Of a DNA stretch of 22,523 bases, positions 7,159-15,896 are shown piece by piece. The number at the start of each line of letters is the position of its first letter. Within the stretch, counting starts at the first letter, position 1. Origin of the DNA: Pseudomonadota bacterium (GTDB lineage Bacteria > Pseudomonadota > Alphaproteobacteria > Rhizobiales > Tepidamorphaceae); assembly GCA_023458595.1 (NCBI GenBank), contig JAEWYT010000005.1, positions 1 to 22,523 on the forward strand, given 5' to 3'. The notes under the pieces are model-generated. The model worked only from the letters and a program-made list of their open reading frames with translations. It made no database searches and had not been told where the DNA came from. The position numbers and the translations under genes were made by a program.

Positions 7159-8361
7159 TCAGGCCCTGCCGGCGCGCTCCAGGCCAATCAGGGCCGCACG
7201 GATCGGCGGCAGGCTGAGCGCGGCGATCGTCAGCGCACCGTAGACGACGGCGAAGGTCACCGGCAATCCGATATGGCCCTGCGCCTCCATCGCCGCGCCG
7301 GTGATCCAGGGCCCGGCGAGCGCGCCGATCCCCCACATGACGCCGAAGGCAGAGTTCGCCGCGACCAGGCGGATGCCGGTCAGGTGCTGGCCGATGAGGG
7401 TGACGGCGAGCGTATAGACGCCGAACGCCGTCGCGCCCCAGAAGAACAGGAAGACGTAGGTCAGCGGATGGGAGAGCGGCAACGCCGGCAGCGCGACCGC
7501 GCCGGCGAAGGTGGCCCCCGCCAGCAGCGCCAGCAGCGCACGGCGGTTCATCCGGTCGGCGAGCCAGCCGATCGGGTACTGAAGGATGACATTGCCGGTG
7601 ACGAGCACCGCCAGGGTGACGACCGTCGCCGTTTCCGTCAGTCCGCGGTCGAAGGCATAGACGACCCAGAGCGCGAGGGTCGCGCTGTCGAAGAAGGAGA
7701 ACGTGGCGACGGCCAGCAGCACCACGGGGATCGCCAACATGACCCTCGGCAGCTCGCGGAAGGCGACGCGCTCCATCGGCGGAACGGCCGATTTGAGCCA
7801 GAGCACCGGCGCGCCCATCACGAGGTAGATCGCCGCCACGGTCCCGAACGCACCGACGCCGTGATAGCCGAGCACGGGAACCAGCAGGGGACCGATGGCG
7901 AAAAGGCCGGAGATCACCGTCGTATAGGCGCCGATGACACGGCCGCGCAGCCGTTCCGGGGCAAGAACGTTGATCCATACCTCGCAGATGACGAAAAGCG
8001 CGTTGGCGCCGACGCCGAGCAGGAAACGCAGCAGCCCCCAGACGACGAGATTCTCCGTCAGGCCGAGCACCGTGATCGTGAGCGCCGTTCCGACGAGCGA
8101 CCAGACGGCGATGCGCCAGGCACCCAGTCGCGCCGTGAGCCACGGCAGGGATACCGCGCAGACCAGGACGCCGACGCCCTGAAGGGCGGCGAGCAGCCCG
8201 ATCGTCACCGTCGGGATGCCGCGCTCCTCCATGTTCAGGGCGATCGCGGGATAGGTGTAGCCCATCGAAAGCGCAAAGGCGCCGATCACCGCCATGACGG
8301 CGGCGAGCGCGGGCAGCGGCAGCGGCGCGCCGGTGCGGATGTCTGTCGAGGCGCCAGTCAT
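7159..8361 (-). CDS. Major facilitator superfamily transporter
   Basis: This 400-residue inner-membrane protein has about twelve hydrophobic helices in two halves. The first half has the expected loop between helices 2 and 3 (LTARLGAWR) and a conserved VWINVLAPERLRGRVIGAYTTV stretch between helices 4 and 5. The second half repeats the pattern with IGWLADRMNRRALL. The general look is of YcaD-like drug or metabolite exporters; the substrate is unknown. The ATG at 8361 puts the first helix at about residues 15-35. The frame stays open far upstream only because it lies opposite the GC-rich cyclase gene, so I reject a longer protein. It is divergent from the cyclase gene with about 130 bases between them. 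Confidence 0.88.
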   Translation of the reverse strand: MTGASTDIRTGAPLPLPALAAVMAVIGAFALSMGYTYPAIALNMEERGIPTVTIGLLAALQGVGVLVCAVSLPWLTARLGAWRIAVWSLVGTALTITVLGLTENLVVWGLLRFLLGVGANALFVICEVWINVLAPERLRGRVIGAYTTVISGLFAIGPLLVPVLGYHGVGAFGTVAAIYLVMGAPVLWLKSAVPPMERVAFRELPRVMLAIPVVLLAVATFSFFDSATLALWVVYAFDRGLTETATVVTLAVLVTGNVILQYPIGWLADRMNRRALLALLAGATFAGAVALPALPLSHPLTYVFLFFWGATAFGVYTLAVTLIGQHLTGIRLVAANSAFGVMWGIGALAGPWITGAAMEAQGHIGLPVTFAVVYGALTIAALSLPPIRAALIGLERAGRA

Positions 8362-8493
8362 GGTCTTCGGCCTGTCGGCTGATCGGCCCTTCGCGATAGA
8401 CGAAGGCCCACGCCGACGCAATCCGGGACGTTGCGAACGAATTGATCGCGGAGGGGCAACCGGTGCTAGGCTTGCCGCAAGGGAGCCGGGGCG

Positions 8494-10464
8494 GTGCGTC
8501 GATTCGCCCGGCAGGCGGGGAACATCCGATCGATGAGCGCAGGCAACCGGGACGGCTTCTGGACGAGACCGCTGCGAATCCACCTCGGGCTGGTCTTCGT
8601 CGGTCTGCTCGTCGCCGTCGCCGGGCCGATGCTCTGGCTCGCCTACGAGCGGGGCCACGAGGCCGCGCACGCGGCGATCGACCTCGACATGGCCGCGGTC
8701 GCCGAGCGGATCGTCGACCACTACCACATATCCTTCGCCGACAAGCTGGCGGTGGCGCAGCTCGCCGCCGCGCTCGATGACATGGCGACGGCACCGCCGG
8801 CCGATCTCGAAGAGAAGCGCAGCTTCCTGTTCGGCGCCGTCGACCTCGCGGACGAGCTCGACGGCCTTTTCGTCGGCTATCCGGACGGCCGCTTCCTGCG
8901 GATGGTGAGCCTGCGCGAGGGCTCGCCCTGGCGGGCGCCGCTGAAGGCGCCGCAGGACGCCGCCGCGGCGATGGAAATGATCATCCCGGACGCAGAGGGC
9001 CATCCCACGGTGCGCTGGACCTTCGTCGGCGCCGACGGCGCGCCGGTCGGGTTCGTCCCGGCGCGACCGCCCGATTTCGATCCGCGCGGGCGGACCTGGT
9101 ACCGCGCGGCGATCGGGGCGGACGGGCCCGTCGCCACCGAGCCCTACTTCATGCCGTTCAGCGGCGCCTACGTGAAGACGCTCGCCGTCCGGCACAGGGC
9201 AGACCCGGGCGTCGTGGTCGCCGCCGACGTGCTTATGGAAACGATTGCGAAGTTCCTGCATTCGGAGCGCATCTCGCCGAACGCGGAGTCCTACGTCTTC
9301 GATCCGGCCGGCACGCTGATCGTCCATTCTGAGCCCGAGCTGATGAAAGAGCTGATCGAGATCGCGGACGGAGCGCGCAAGGACGATCATGCCCACCTCT
9401 ACGAGCACGATCCGCTGCTCCCCCACGTCATCGACGCCCTGAAGACGGCCGGAACGGGGCGCACGCATTTCGATCTCGGCGGGGAGACCTACGAGCTGCT
9501 CCTGGAGAAGGTCGGGTTCCTGTCGGTCTTCGAGGGCTACACGATCGCCGTCGCCGCGCCGCGGAGCGACTTCACGGGCGAGGTCGACGCCGAGCTGCAC
9601 CGGGGCCTCTCCATCGCGGCCGCCATCCTGGCCGTCGGCATCGTCATCACGATCCTCGTGTCGCGGCTGGTCAGCCGCTCGCTGATGGCGCTGACCGCAG
9701 AGGCGCTGCGGCTGAAGGACCTGGACTTCTCCGCCCCTCCGCCCCTGCGCTCGCGCATCTCCGAGATCGTCACCCTGAGCAGCGCGCTTTCCTCCGCCCG
9801 GGTCGCGATCAGCTCGTTCGGGCTCTACGTGCCGAAGGAGCTGGTGCGCCGCATCGTCGGCTCGGGCCTGTTCGACCGGCACGCGGCGGCGCGGGAGACC
9901 GTCACCGTGATGTTCACCGACATCAAGGACTTCACGACGATCTCGGAGCGCAACGAGCCCGAGGTCGTCGTGTCGATGCTGTCGGACTATTTCGAACTTC
10001 TGAACACGGGTGTCGAGGAGCACGGCGGGACGATCGTCCAGTTCCTCGGGGATTCGATCTACGCGATGTGGAACGCGCCGGTCGCGGCGCCCGACCATGC
10101 CGCCGACGCCTGCCGCTGCGCGCTGTGGCTGAACGAGGCCCTGGCACGGTTCAACGCCGGTCAGCGGGCGGCGGGAAAGCCCGAGCTCATAACCCGCATC
10201 GGCGTCCATACCGGCCCGGCCGTCGTCGGCAACGTCGGAGCCGAGGACCGGCTCCAATACACGGCGATGGGCGACACCGTGAACGTCGCCTCGCGGCTCG
10301 AGGGGCTCAACAAGGAACTCGGCACCTCGATCCTGGTGAGCCGGCAGACCCGCGACCTGTGCGGCGGCAAGATCGAATTCACCCCTCGCGGCGAAGTTCG
10401 GGTAAAAGGACGCTCGGAGCCGATCGAGGTCTTCGAACCGCAGCATGTCATCATCCCGGCGTGA
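8494..10464 (+). CDS. Membrane-bound class III adenylate/guanylate cyclase with periplasmic sensor domain
   Basis: This 656-residue protein has a transmembrane helix near 30-50, a periplasmic region of about 320 residues resembling a dCache sensor (RGRTWYRAAIGADGPVATEPY is typical), a second helix near 370-390, a HAMP-like linker and a C-terminal class III cyclase domain (about 470-630). Metal-binding Asp476 (FTDIKDF) and Asp520 (FLGDS) are present, as are Asn597 and Arg601 (GDTVNVASR) for the transition state. The base-selecting lysine position is Gln516, so substrate preference is uncertain. Extracytoplasmic signals probably control cyclic-nucleotide synthesis. The GTG at 8494 has GGAG eight bases upstream; the ATG at 8533 (643 residues) is the alternative. 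The next gene starts 25 bases later, probably in the same operon. Confidence 0.88.
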   Translation: MRRFARQAGNIRSMSAGNRDGFWTRPLRIHLGLVFVGLLVAVAGPMLWLAYERGHEAAHAAIDLDMAAVAERIVDHYHISFADKLAVAQLAAALDDMATAPPADLEEKRSFLFGAVDLADELDGLFVGYPDGRFLRMVSLREGSPWRAPLKAPQDAAAAMEMIIPDAEGHPTVRWTFVGADGAPVGFVPARPPDFDPRGRTWYRAAIGADGPVATEPYFMPFSGAYVKTLAVRHRADPGVVVAADVLMETIAKFLHSERISPNAESYVFDPAGTLIVHSEPELMKELIEIADGARKDDHAHLYEHDPLLPHVIDALKTAGTGRTHFDLGGETYELLLEKVGFLSVFEGYTIAVAAPRSDFTGEVDAELHRGLSIAAAILAVGIVITILVSRLVSRSLMALTAEALRLKDLDFSAPPPLRSRISEIVTLSSALSSARVAISSFGLYVPKELVRRIVGSGLFDRHAAARETVTVMFTDIKDFTTISERNEPEVVVSMLSDYFELLNTGVEEHGGTIVQFLGDSIYAMWNAPVAAPDHAADACRCALWLNEALARFNAGQRAAGKPELITRIGVHTGPAVVGNVGAEDRLQYTAMGDTVNVASRLEGLNKELGTSILVSRQTRDLCGGKIEFTPRGEVRVKGRSEPIEVFEPQHVIIPA

Positions 10465-10489
10465 ACCGGGAAACGGGGAGAGTGACGCC

Positions 10490-10807
10490 ATGATCGTCGA
10501 AATGGTCAGCTTCGAGGTGCCGGAAGGCATGAGCAACGACGAGATCGTCGCCGACGCGCGCGGCGTCGTCGCTCACTGGCAGGCCAATCCCGACCTGATC
10601 CGCAAGCATTTCGTGCGCGCCGCCGACGGCAAGCTCGCCGGCATCTACGTCTGGCCGAACAAGGAAGCCGCGCAGAAGGCCCACGACGCCGCCTGGATCG
10701 CCCGCTTCAGGGAGCGCACCGGCACCGTGCCGACCTTCCAGTATTTCGACCTGTTCATGCTGATCGACAACGAGGCCGGCACGGTCAGCGAATTCCCCCT
10801 GCCCTGA
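10490..10807 (+). CDS. Small YdhR-like / monooxygenase-like dimeric alpha-beta barrel protein
   Basis: This is a 105-residue cytoplasmic protein. The sequence MIVEMVSFEVPEGMSNDEI, then HWQANPDLIRKHFVRAADGKLAGIYVWPNKEAAQKAHDAAW and YFDLFMLID, follows the pattern of small ferredoxin-like dimeric barrels (YdhR, or antibiotic biosynthesis monooxygenase-like). Activity in this group varies and cannot be assigned here. The ATG at 10490 has GGGGAGAG upstream. It follows the cyclase gene after 25 bases on the same strand. Confidence 0.8.
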   Translation: MIVEMVSFEVPEGMSNDEIVADARGVVAHWQANPDLIRKHFVRAADGKLAGIYVWPNKEAAQKAHDAAWIARFRERTGTVPTFQYFDLFMLIDNEAGTVSEFPLP

Positions 10808-10902
10808 GGCCCGAACGGCAGAGCTGGCATGCGCGGCCGCGATAGGCGGCGGTGACGCGTCGTGCTATGGGCTTCGACGGTAGCCTCCAGGGAACCTGAA
10901 CA

Positions 10903-11826
10903 ATGGCCGAGATCGCCGGCACCCGGGCCGATGCAGCCTCCTCCGCGCGCCCGGCGCTGGCGGTGGCCGCGTCCATTCTCGTCCTGTCCGGCATGGACGC
11001 GGTGATCAAGGGGTTCGGGCCGGAGTCCTCGATCGTCCAGATCGTCTGGCTGCGCTACTTGTCGGGCGCCCTTTTCGTGCTGCCGGTCCTGCTTGCCACC
11101 GGGCCGCACCGGATCAACCTGCAGTCGCTGAAGTCCAACGGTCTGCGCGCGACGATCATGGTCGTCGCGGCCGGGACGTTCTTCTACGCCATCACCCGGA
11201 TGCCGCTGCTCGAAGCGGTGACGCTGTCGTTCACCGCCCCGATCTTCATGATCTTCGCCGCGCGGATCATCCTCGGCGAGCCCATCACGGCGCGCGCCAT
11301 CGGCGCCGTCGGGCTCGGCTTCCTGGGCGTCATCGTGGTGGTCGCCGGCGACATGGGCTCGAACCAGTCGCTGACGCCGACGGGCATCGCGGCCGCGCTC
11401 TTGTCGGCGGTCGCCTATGCGGTCGGCATCGTCCTGCTGCGGAAACACGCGAGCCACGACGCGATTCCCGTGCTGGTGTTCCTGCAGGCCGCGATCGCGA
11501 CCCTCGTCCTCACCCCTTTCGGGGTCGCGACCTGGGCGGGCATCGGCACGAGCGACGTCGTCGCGTTCGCCGCGATCGGCCTGCTCGCGACCGTCGGCCA
11601 ACTGCTGATCGCCTGGGGCTTCAAGCACGCCGCGGCCGCCCGCCTCGCGCCGCTCGAATACACGAACCTGCTCTGGGCGACCGCCTTCGGCATCCTGTTC
11701 TTCGCCGAACGGCCGGGATTCACGACCTTCGTCGGGGCGGCGCTCATCATCCTCGCCTGCCTCATCGCCACCCGGCCCGGCTGGCCGATCTTTCCGCGGC
11801 GGCGCTACCTCGCGCCGGGCGATTGA
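10903..11826 (+). CDS. EamA-family (DMT superfamily) transporter
   Basis: This 307-residue inner-membrane protein has about ten helices in two EamA repeats. The first repeat includes WLRYLSGALFVLP and ends with PLLEAVTLSFTAPIFMIFAARIILGEPI. The second includes LLRKHASHDAIPVLVFLQ and ends with AAARLAPLEYTNLLWATAFGILFFAERP. The acidic residue after the helix in each half (GEPI, AERP) is characteristic of EamA proteins. It is probably an exporter of a metabolite or amino acid; the substrate is unknown. The start at 10903 is the ATG following AGGGAAC. It precedes the groESL promoter on the same strand and I see no strong terminator between them. Confidence 0.88.
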   Translation: MAEIAGTRADAASSARPALAVAASILVLSGMDAVIKGFGPESSIVQIVWLRYLSGALFVLPVLLATGPHRINLQSLKSNGLRATIMVVAAGTFFYAITRMPLLEAVTLSFTAPIFMIFAARIILGEPITARAIGAVGLGFLGVIVVVAGDMGSNQSLTPTGIAAALLSAVAYAVGIVLLRKHASHDAIPVLVFLQAAIATLVLTPFGVATWAGIGTSDVVAFAAIGLLATVGQLLIAWGFKHAAAARLAPLEYTNLLWATAFGILFFAERPGFTTFVGAALIILACLIATRPGWPIFPRRRYLAPGD

Positions 11827-11897
11827 GGCGGACGCCCGATCCGGGCGATCGACCCGGGCGGCCGCGCGAATATCGTCTCGCTAACCATACCTGGCAC

Positions 11898-11926
11898 TTG
11901 ACAGCGCGGGAGCCCCCACTTATCTC
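11898..11926 (+). promoter_or_regulatory. Housekeeping-type (sigma-70) promoter of groESL
   Basis: A perfect -35 TTGACA (11898-11903) is followed after exactly 17 bases by a -10-like TATCTC (11921-11926). The expected transcription start is around 11932-11934, immediately before the CIRCE repeat, so CIRCE would lie at the very 5' end of the transcript. Confidence 0.75.
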
Positions 11927-11935
11927 GTCCGCCGA

Positions 11936-11968
11936 CTGCTGGCACTCGCCCGTAGTGAGTGCTAGCAG
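11936..11968 (+). promoter_or_regulatory. CIRCE operator (HrcA binding site) of groESL
   Basis: CTGGCACTC (11939-11947), a nine-base spacer and GAGTGCTAG (11957-11965) match the CIRCE layout TTAGCACTC-N9-GAGTGCTAA. The palindrome extends to 12-base arms (11936-11947 and 11957-11968) with one mismatch. CIRCE is the known HrcA repressor site of heat-shock operons. Placement directly after the promoter and about 70 bases before groES supports heat-inducible control by HrcA. Confidence 0.93.
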
Positions 11969-12022
11969 CCGTCCCAATGAGCTCTGTGAACCCAAGGCTC
12001 CGTAGCGAGAGCCGCACTATTT

Positions 12023-12028
12023 GGAGGG
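12023..12028 (+). promoter_or_regulatory. Ribosome-binding site of groES
   Basis: GGAGGG lies eight bases before the ATG at 12037 and rules out upstream in-frame starts, which would fall across the CIRCE element. Confidence 0.8.
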
Positions 12029-12036
12029 TACGTTAC

Positions 12037-12351
12037 ATGCACTTCCGTCCTCTGCACGACCGTGTGCTTGTGAAGCGCATCAGCGAAGAAGAGAAGACCG
12101 CGGGCGGCATCATCATCCCCGACACCGCCAAGGAGAAGCCGAGCGAAGGCGAAGTCGTCGCCGTCGGCCCGGGCGGCCGTGATGAAGCCGGCAAGCGGAT
12201 CGTAATGGACGTCAAGGAAGGCGACCGCATCCTGTTCGGCAAGTGGTCGGGCACCGAGGTGAAGGTCGACGGTCAGGAATACCTGATCATGAAAGAGTCC
12301 GACATCATGGGCATCATCGAGAAGAAAGCCGCGAAGAGGAAGGCCGCGTGA
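12037..12351 (+). CDS. groES: Co-chaperonin GroES
   Basis: This 104-residue protein is the heptameric lid of the GroEL chaperonin and regulates its ATP-driven folding cycle. The N-terminal FRPLHDRVLVKRISEEEKTAGGIIIPDTAKEKPSEGEVVAVGPG contains the beta-barrel core and the mobile loop (about 17-34) with the GGIIIPD segment that contacts GroEL. The C-terminal EYLIMKESDIMGIIEKK is also typical. The short basic tail (KKAAKRKAA) extends slightly past the usual end. It is the first gene of the CIRCE-controlled operon, with groEL starting 59 bases after its stop. Confidence 0.98.
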   Translation: MHFRPLHDRVLVKRISEEEKTAGGIIIPDTAKEKPSEGEVVAVGPGGRDEAGKRIVMDVKEGDRILFGKWSGTEVKVDGQEYLIMKESDIMGIIEKKAAKRKAA

Positions 12352-12410
12352 CCTGACGGGTCGCTGCGGTTTTTCGTTTCCGCGCAATCGATTAACAGAG
12401 GTAGCAAGAA

Positions 12411-14029
<1,619 letters not shown>

Positions 14030-14048
<19 letters not shown>

Positions 14049-14101
14049 GGACGTCCAGGTCGGCGACAGCCGGCTTTCGGGGCGGCATGGACTTCCGAGG
14101 A
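14030..14101 (+). repeat. Imperfect direct repeat of the groEL 3' end
   Basis: Bases 14030-14051, covering the final groEL codons and stop, recur at 14080-14101 with one mismatch in 22 bases. The copies are 50 bases apart. The mismatch turns the stop-containing TTCTGA into TTCCGA. The second copy lies in the untranslated region before the terminator. It looks like a short duplication or recombination scar. Confidence 0.8.
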
Positions 14102-14127
14102 GGTTCATGCCCCGAACGGAAATACGA

Positions 14128-14153
14128 GGGGCGGCCTCCGGGCCGCCCCTTTT
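14128..14153 (+). terminator. Rho-independent terminator of groESL
   Basis: GGGGCGGCC (14128-14136), a TCCG loop and GGCCGCCCC (14141-14149) make a perfect nine-pair GC stem, followed by TTTT and then TCG. It is the expected end of the groESL transcript. Confidence 0.9.
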
Positions 14154-14257
14154 CGTTGCGGACGGACGGAACGCACGGCCTGTTCGACGTTGCAACGCCT
14201 TTCAATCTCTGATTGAATTTCCCCCAGGGGAGATCCGATCTGGAGGGGGCGGAGCGG

Positions 14258-15004
14258 ATGGGGGGCAGTTCACGTCCGGGCGCCGGATCGGCGGCCGCTG
14301 TCGTCATCCTGGTCCTCATGGCGGCGCTGCTGCTGCACGTCTCGCATGCGCCGGCTGCCGACGGCTCCGAAATCCGATCGCCGCGCTGGCACCTGTTCTT
14401 CGGCACCGACTGGGCGGAGCACTCGTTTTTCGGTCACGGCGGCCTGGTCTGGGCGCCGGACGGCGATCTCGACCATAGCGGCTGGCGCATCCGGGCGACG
14501 GGCAGCGGGGGAGCCTTCGACTACCTCGCCGGCGCGACCGCGATCACCGGGGAACTGCTGTCGGCGGAGCTGATGCCCGGCTATCAGTGGGTCAAAGGCA
14601 ATGCCGGCTTCGCGGCCTACGCCGGGCCGACGGTCCAGGACCAGTCGACGGATCCCTACGATCCCGGGAAATCCGGGCAGGGCACGCATGTCGGCGCCAA
14701 GGCGTTGGTCGAGGGCTGGGTGCGGATTGGCGACAGGACGATCCTGAACGGGTCGGCGTCCTACGCGAGCGCGGCGGAATCGTATTGCGCGCGCATCTCC
14801 GTCGCCTTCGACGTAACGCGCGAAGTCAGCCTGGAGCCGGAAGTCCTGGCGCTCGGCGAGCCGGGCTACGACGCCCAGCGCCTCGGCGTTCTGATCGGCT
14901 ACCGGCCCTATCGGGCTCTCCAGATCAAGATCGGCGGCGGCTGGGCGCACGATCCGGACGACGACGGGCCGTACGCGGCGTTTCAGGTCAAGCTGTGGCG
15001 GTAG
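14258..15004 (+). CDS. bcsS: BcsS-like cellulose biosynthesis-associated envelope protein
   Basis: This 248-residue protein begins with a signal peptide (hydrophobic core AAAVVILVLMAALLLHV, then SHAPAADG). The mature part starts with HLFFGTDWAEHSFFGHGGLVWAP and continues as repeated amphipathic strands, ending IKIGGGWAHDPDDDGPYAAFQVKLW. The aromatic C-terminal residue and strand pattern suggest an outer-membrane or periplasmic beta-barrel. The pattern fits the BcsS family annotated in alphaproteobacteria as linked to cellulose synthesis; its precise role is unclear. The ATG at 14258 precedes the signal peptide; the only in-frame alternative upstream is a TTG at 14213. GGAG at 14251 is unusually close to the start. 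No cellulose synthase genes are nearby. Confidence 0.8.
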   Translation: MGGSSRPGAGSAAAVVILVLMAALLLHVSHAPAADGSEIRSPRWHLFFGTDWAEHSFFGHGGLVWAPDGDLDHSGWRIRATGSGGAFDYLAGATAITGELLSAELMPGYQWVKGNAGFAAYAGPTVQDQSTDPYDPGKSGQGTHVGAKALVEGWVRIGDRTILNGSASYASAAESYCARISVAFDVTREVSLEPEVLALGEPGYDAQRLGVLIGYRPYRALQIKIGGGWAHDPDDDGPYAAFQVKLWR

Positions 15005-15013
15005 GGACGGCCT

Positions 15014-15322
15014 TCAGCCTGTTGCGACCCTGCCGCTCCGGGTGAGCATCCGGAACAGCGCCCGCACGCCGACGATGAGCGCGACGATCGCGACCACCGA
15101 CGCGACGACGTCGCCCCACAGGCCGAGCGGCAGCGCCAGGGACGTGGCGACCACCGCACCCGCCGAACTCGCGAAGACGCCGGTGAACGCCACGCAGATC
15201 GGCATGACGACGGATTCGTTGTCGAGCCACTTCGGCTTCGACGGCGACAGATAGATCCGCTCGATCAGCATGAAGACGAGGATCACCGCCGCGAAGACGA
15301 CGACCGCTATGAGGAAGGACAT
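15014..15322 (-). CDS. Small membrane protein of unknown function (three helices)
   Basis: This is a 102-residue protein with hydrophobic segments near 2-24, 39-64 and 68-90. Between the first two is a polar loop (ERIYLSPSKPKWLDNESVVMP). A short basic tail (RMLTRSGRVATG) follows the last helix. I do not recognise the family. The ATG at 15322 puts the first helix at the N-terminus with AGG six bases upstream; a longer frame to 15382 adds residues without helix or site support. It converges on the BcsS-like gene, with nine bases between the stop codons, and is probably expressed alone. Confidence 0.65.
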   Translation of the reverse strand: MSFLIAVVVFAAVILVFMLIERIYLSPSKPKWLDNESVVMPICVAFTGVFASSAGAVVATSLALPLGLWGDVVASVVAIVALIVGVRALFRMLTRSGRVATG

Positions 15323-15629
15323 GGGAACCTGAACCTCGAATGGGGGACGCGCGTCCCCGGCACGCGAGACGCCCTCGCGCACGGCTCGAGGCGGAGTTCT
15401 TCGGCTTTCGTAAGACGTTGCCCGGGCAGGAAAAACGATCTTCCGGGGCGCTTGCCAGGCCGGACGCTCCGTCCGACGCGGCGGAGTCTGCTACCGGTTC
15501 GGGATTTTCGCAAGGCCTTCCGGGGCCGACAAAAATATTCGGCGCCCCCTCTTCCCTGCGCCCCTTTCTTCGCCGATATCATCGCGGCGCCGGCCCCGAT
15601 TGCCGGCTTTCCTCGGAAAGACACTTCCC
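15323..15629. other. Gene-free intergenic region with palindromes
   Basis: This 307-base gap separates two divergent small membrane-protein genes. It holds a perfect 16-base palindrome (15343-15358), a six-pair hairpin CGGACG-CTC-CGTCCG (15461-15475) and an AT-rich patch (CAAAAATATT) flanked by imperfect GC arms near 15522-15550. No convincing coding frame, promoter pair or RNA gene is seen. Confidence 0.5.
15343..15358. promoter_or_regulatory. Perfect 16-base palindrome upstream of a small membrane-protein gene
   Basis: GGGGACGCGCGTCCCC is a perfect palindrome 20 bases upstream of the minus-strand ATG at 15322. It could be an operator for a dimeric regulator or a leader hairpin that affects translation. 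No T-run accompanies it. Confidence 0.4.
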
Positions 15630-15896
15630 ATGTCCACTCCTCCCGATACCGCCGCGACGCAACGAACGGCCCCGGTCGTCATGGCTTTCGCGCTGCTCAA
15701 CACCATCGGAATGACCGTGCTGTTCGGCACCGAGATCGGCTTCGTCGCCGTCGCCCTCGACTGGGCGATAGCCGGCCTCCTGCATCTCGGCACGGCCGTC
15801 ACCATGGCGATCGGCACCGTACCGGCGGCAGCAGCCCTCGTCGCGACCGCGTGGATCGCCCGGCGGACATGGCTGTATGAAACGGGCCGGTCTTAG
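15630..15896 (+). CDS. Small two-helix membrane protein of unknown function
   Basis: This is an 88-residue protein. A Thr/Ala-rich N-terminus (about 1-17) is followed by hydrophobic segments near 18-45 and 50-76, and a basic tail ARRTWLYETGRS. I do not recognise a family. The ATG at 15630 has GGAAAG ten bases upstream. Its TAG stop (15894-15896) interlocks with the minus-strand TAA of hisG (15893-15895), so the two genes converge with a four-base overlap. Coding status is supported by the start site and tight end, but the short length keeps confidence moderate. Confidence 0.6.
   Translation: MSTPPDTAATQRTAPVVMAFALLNTIGMTVLFGTEIGFVAVALDWAIAGLLHLGTAVTMAIGTVPAAAALVATAWIARRTWLYETGRS

Noticed and set aside
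8362..10536. Minus-strand reading frame that would extend the MFS transporter N-terminally by about 700 residues
   Set aside because: It lies entirely opposite the cyclase gene, has low-complexity Arg/Asp/Gly-rich composition with no domain, and the transporter has a natural ATG at 8361. High third-position GC suppresses stops on the opposite strand.
11893..11907. TGGCAC near the groES promoter as a sigma-54 -24 box
   Set aside because: There is no TTGC at the required distance, while an ideal TTGACA-N17-TATCTC pair overlaps it.
15522..15550. Imperfect GC arms around CAAAAATATT as an intrinsic terminator or promoter
   Set aside because: The stem has unpaired bases and no T-run or matching -35/-10 pair; described only as part of the gene-free region.
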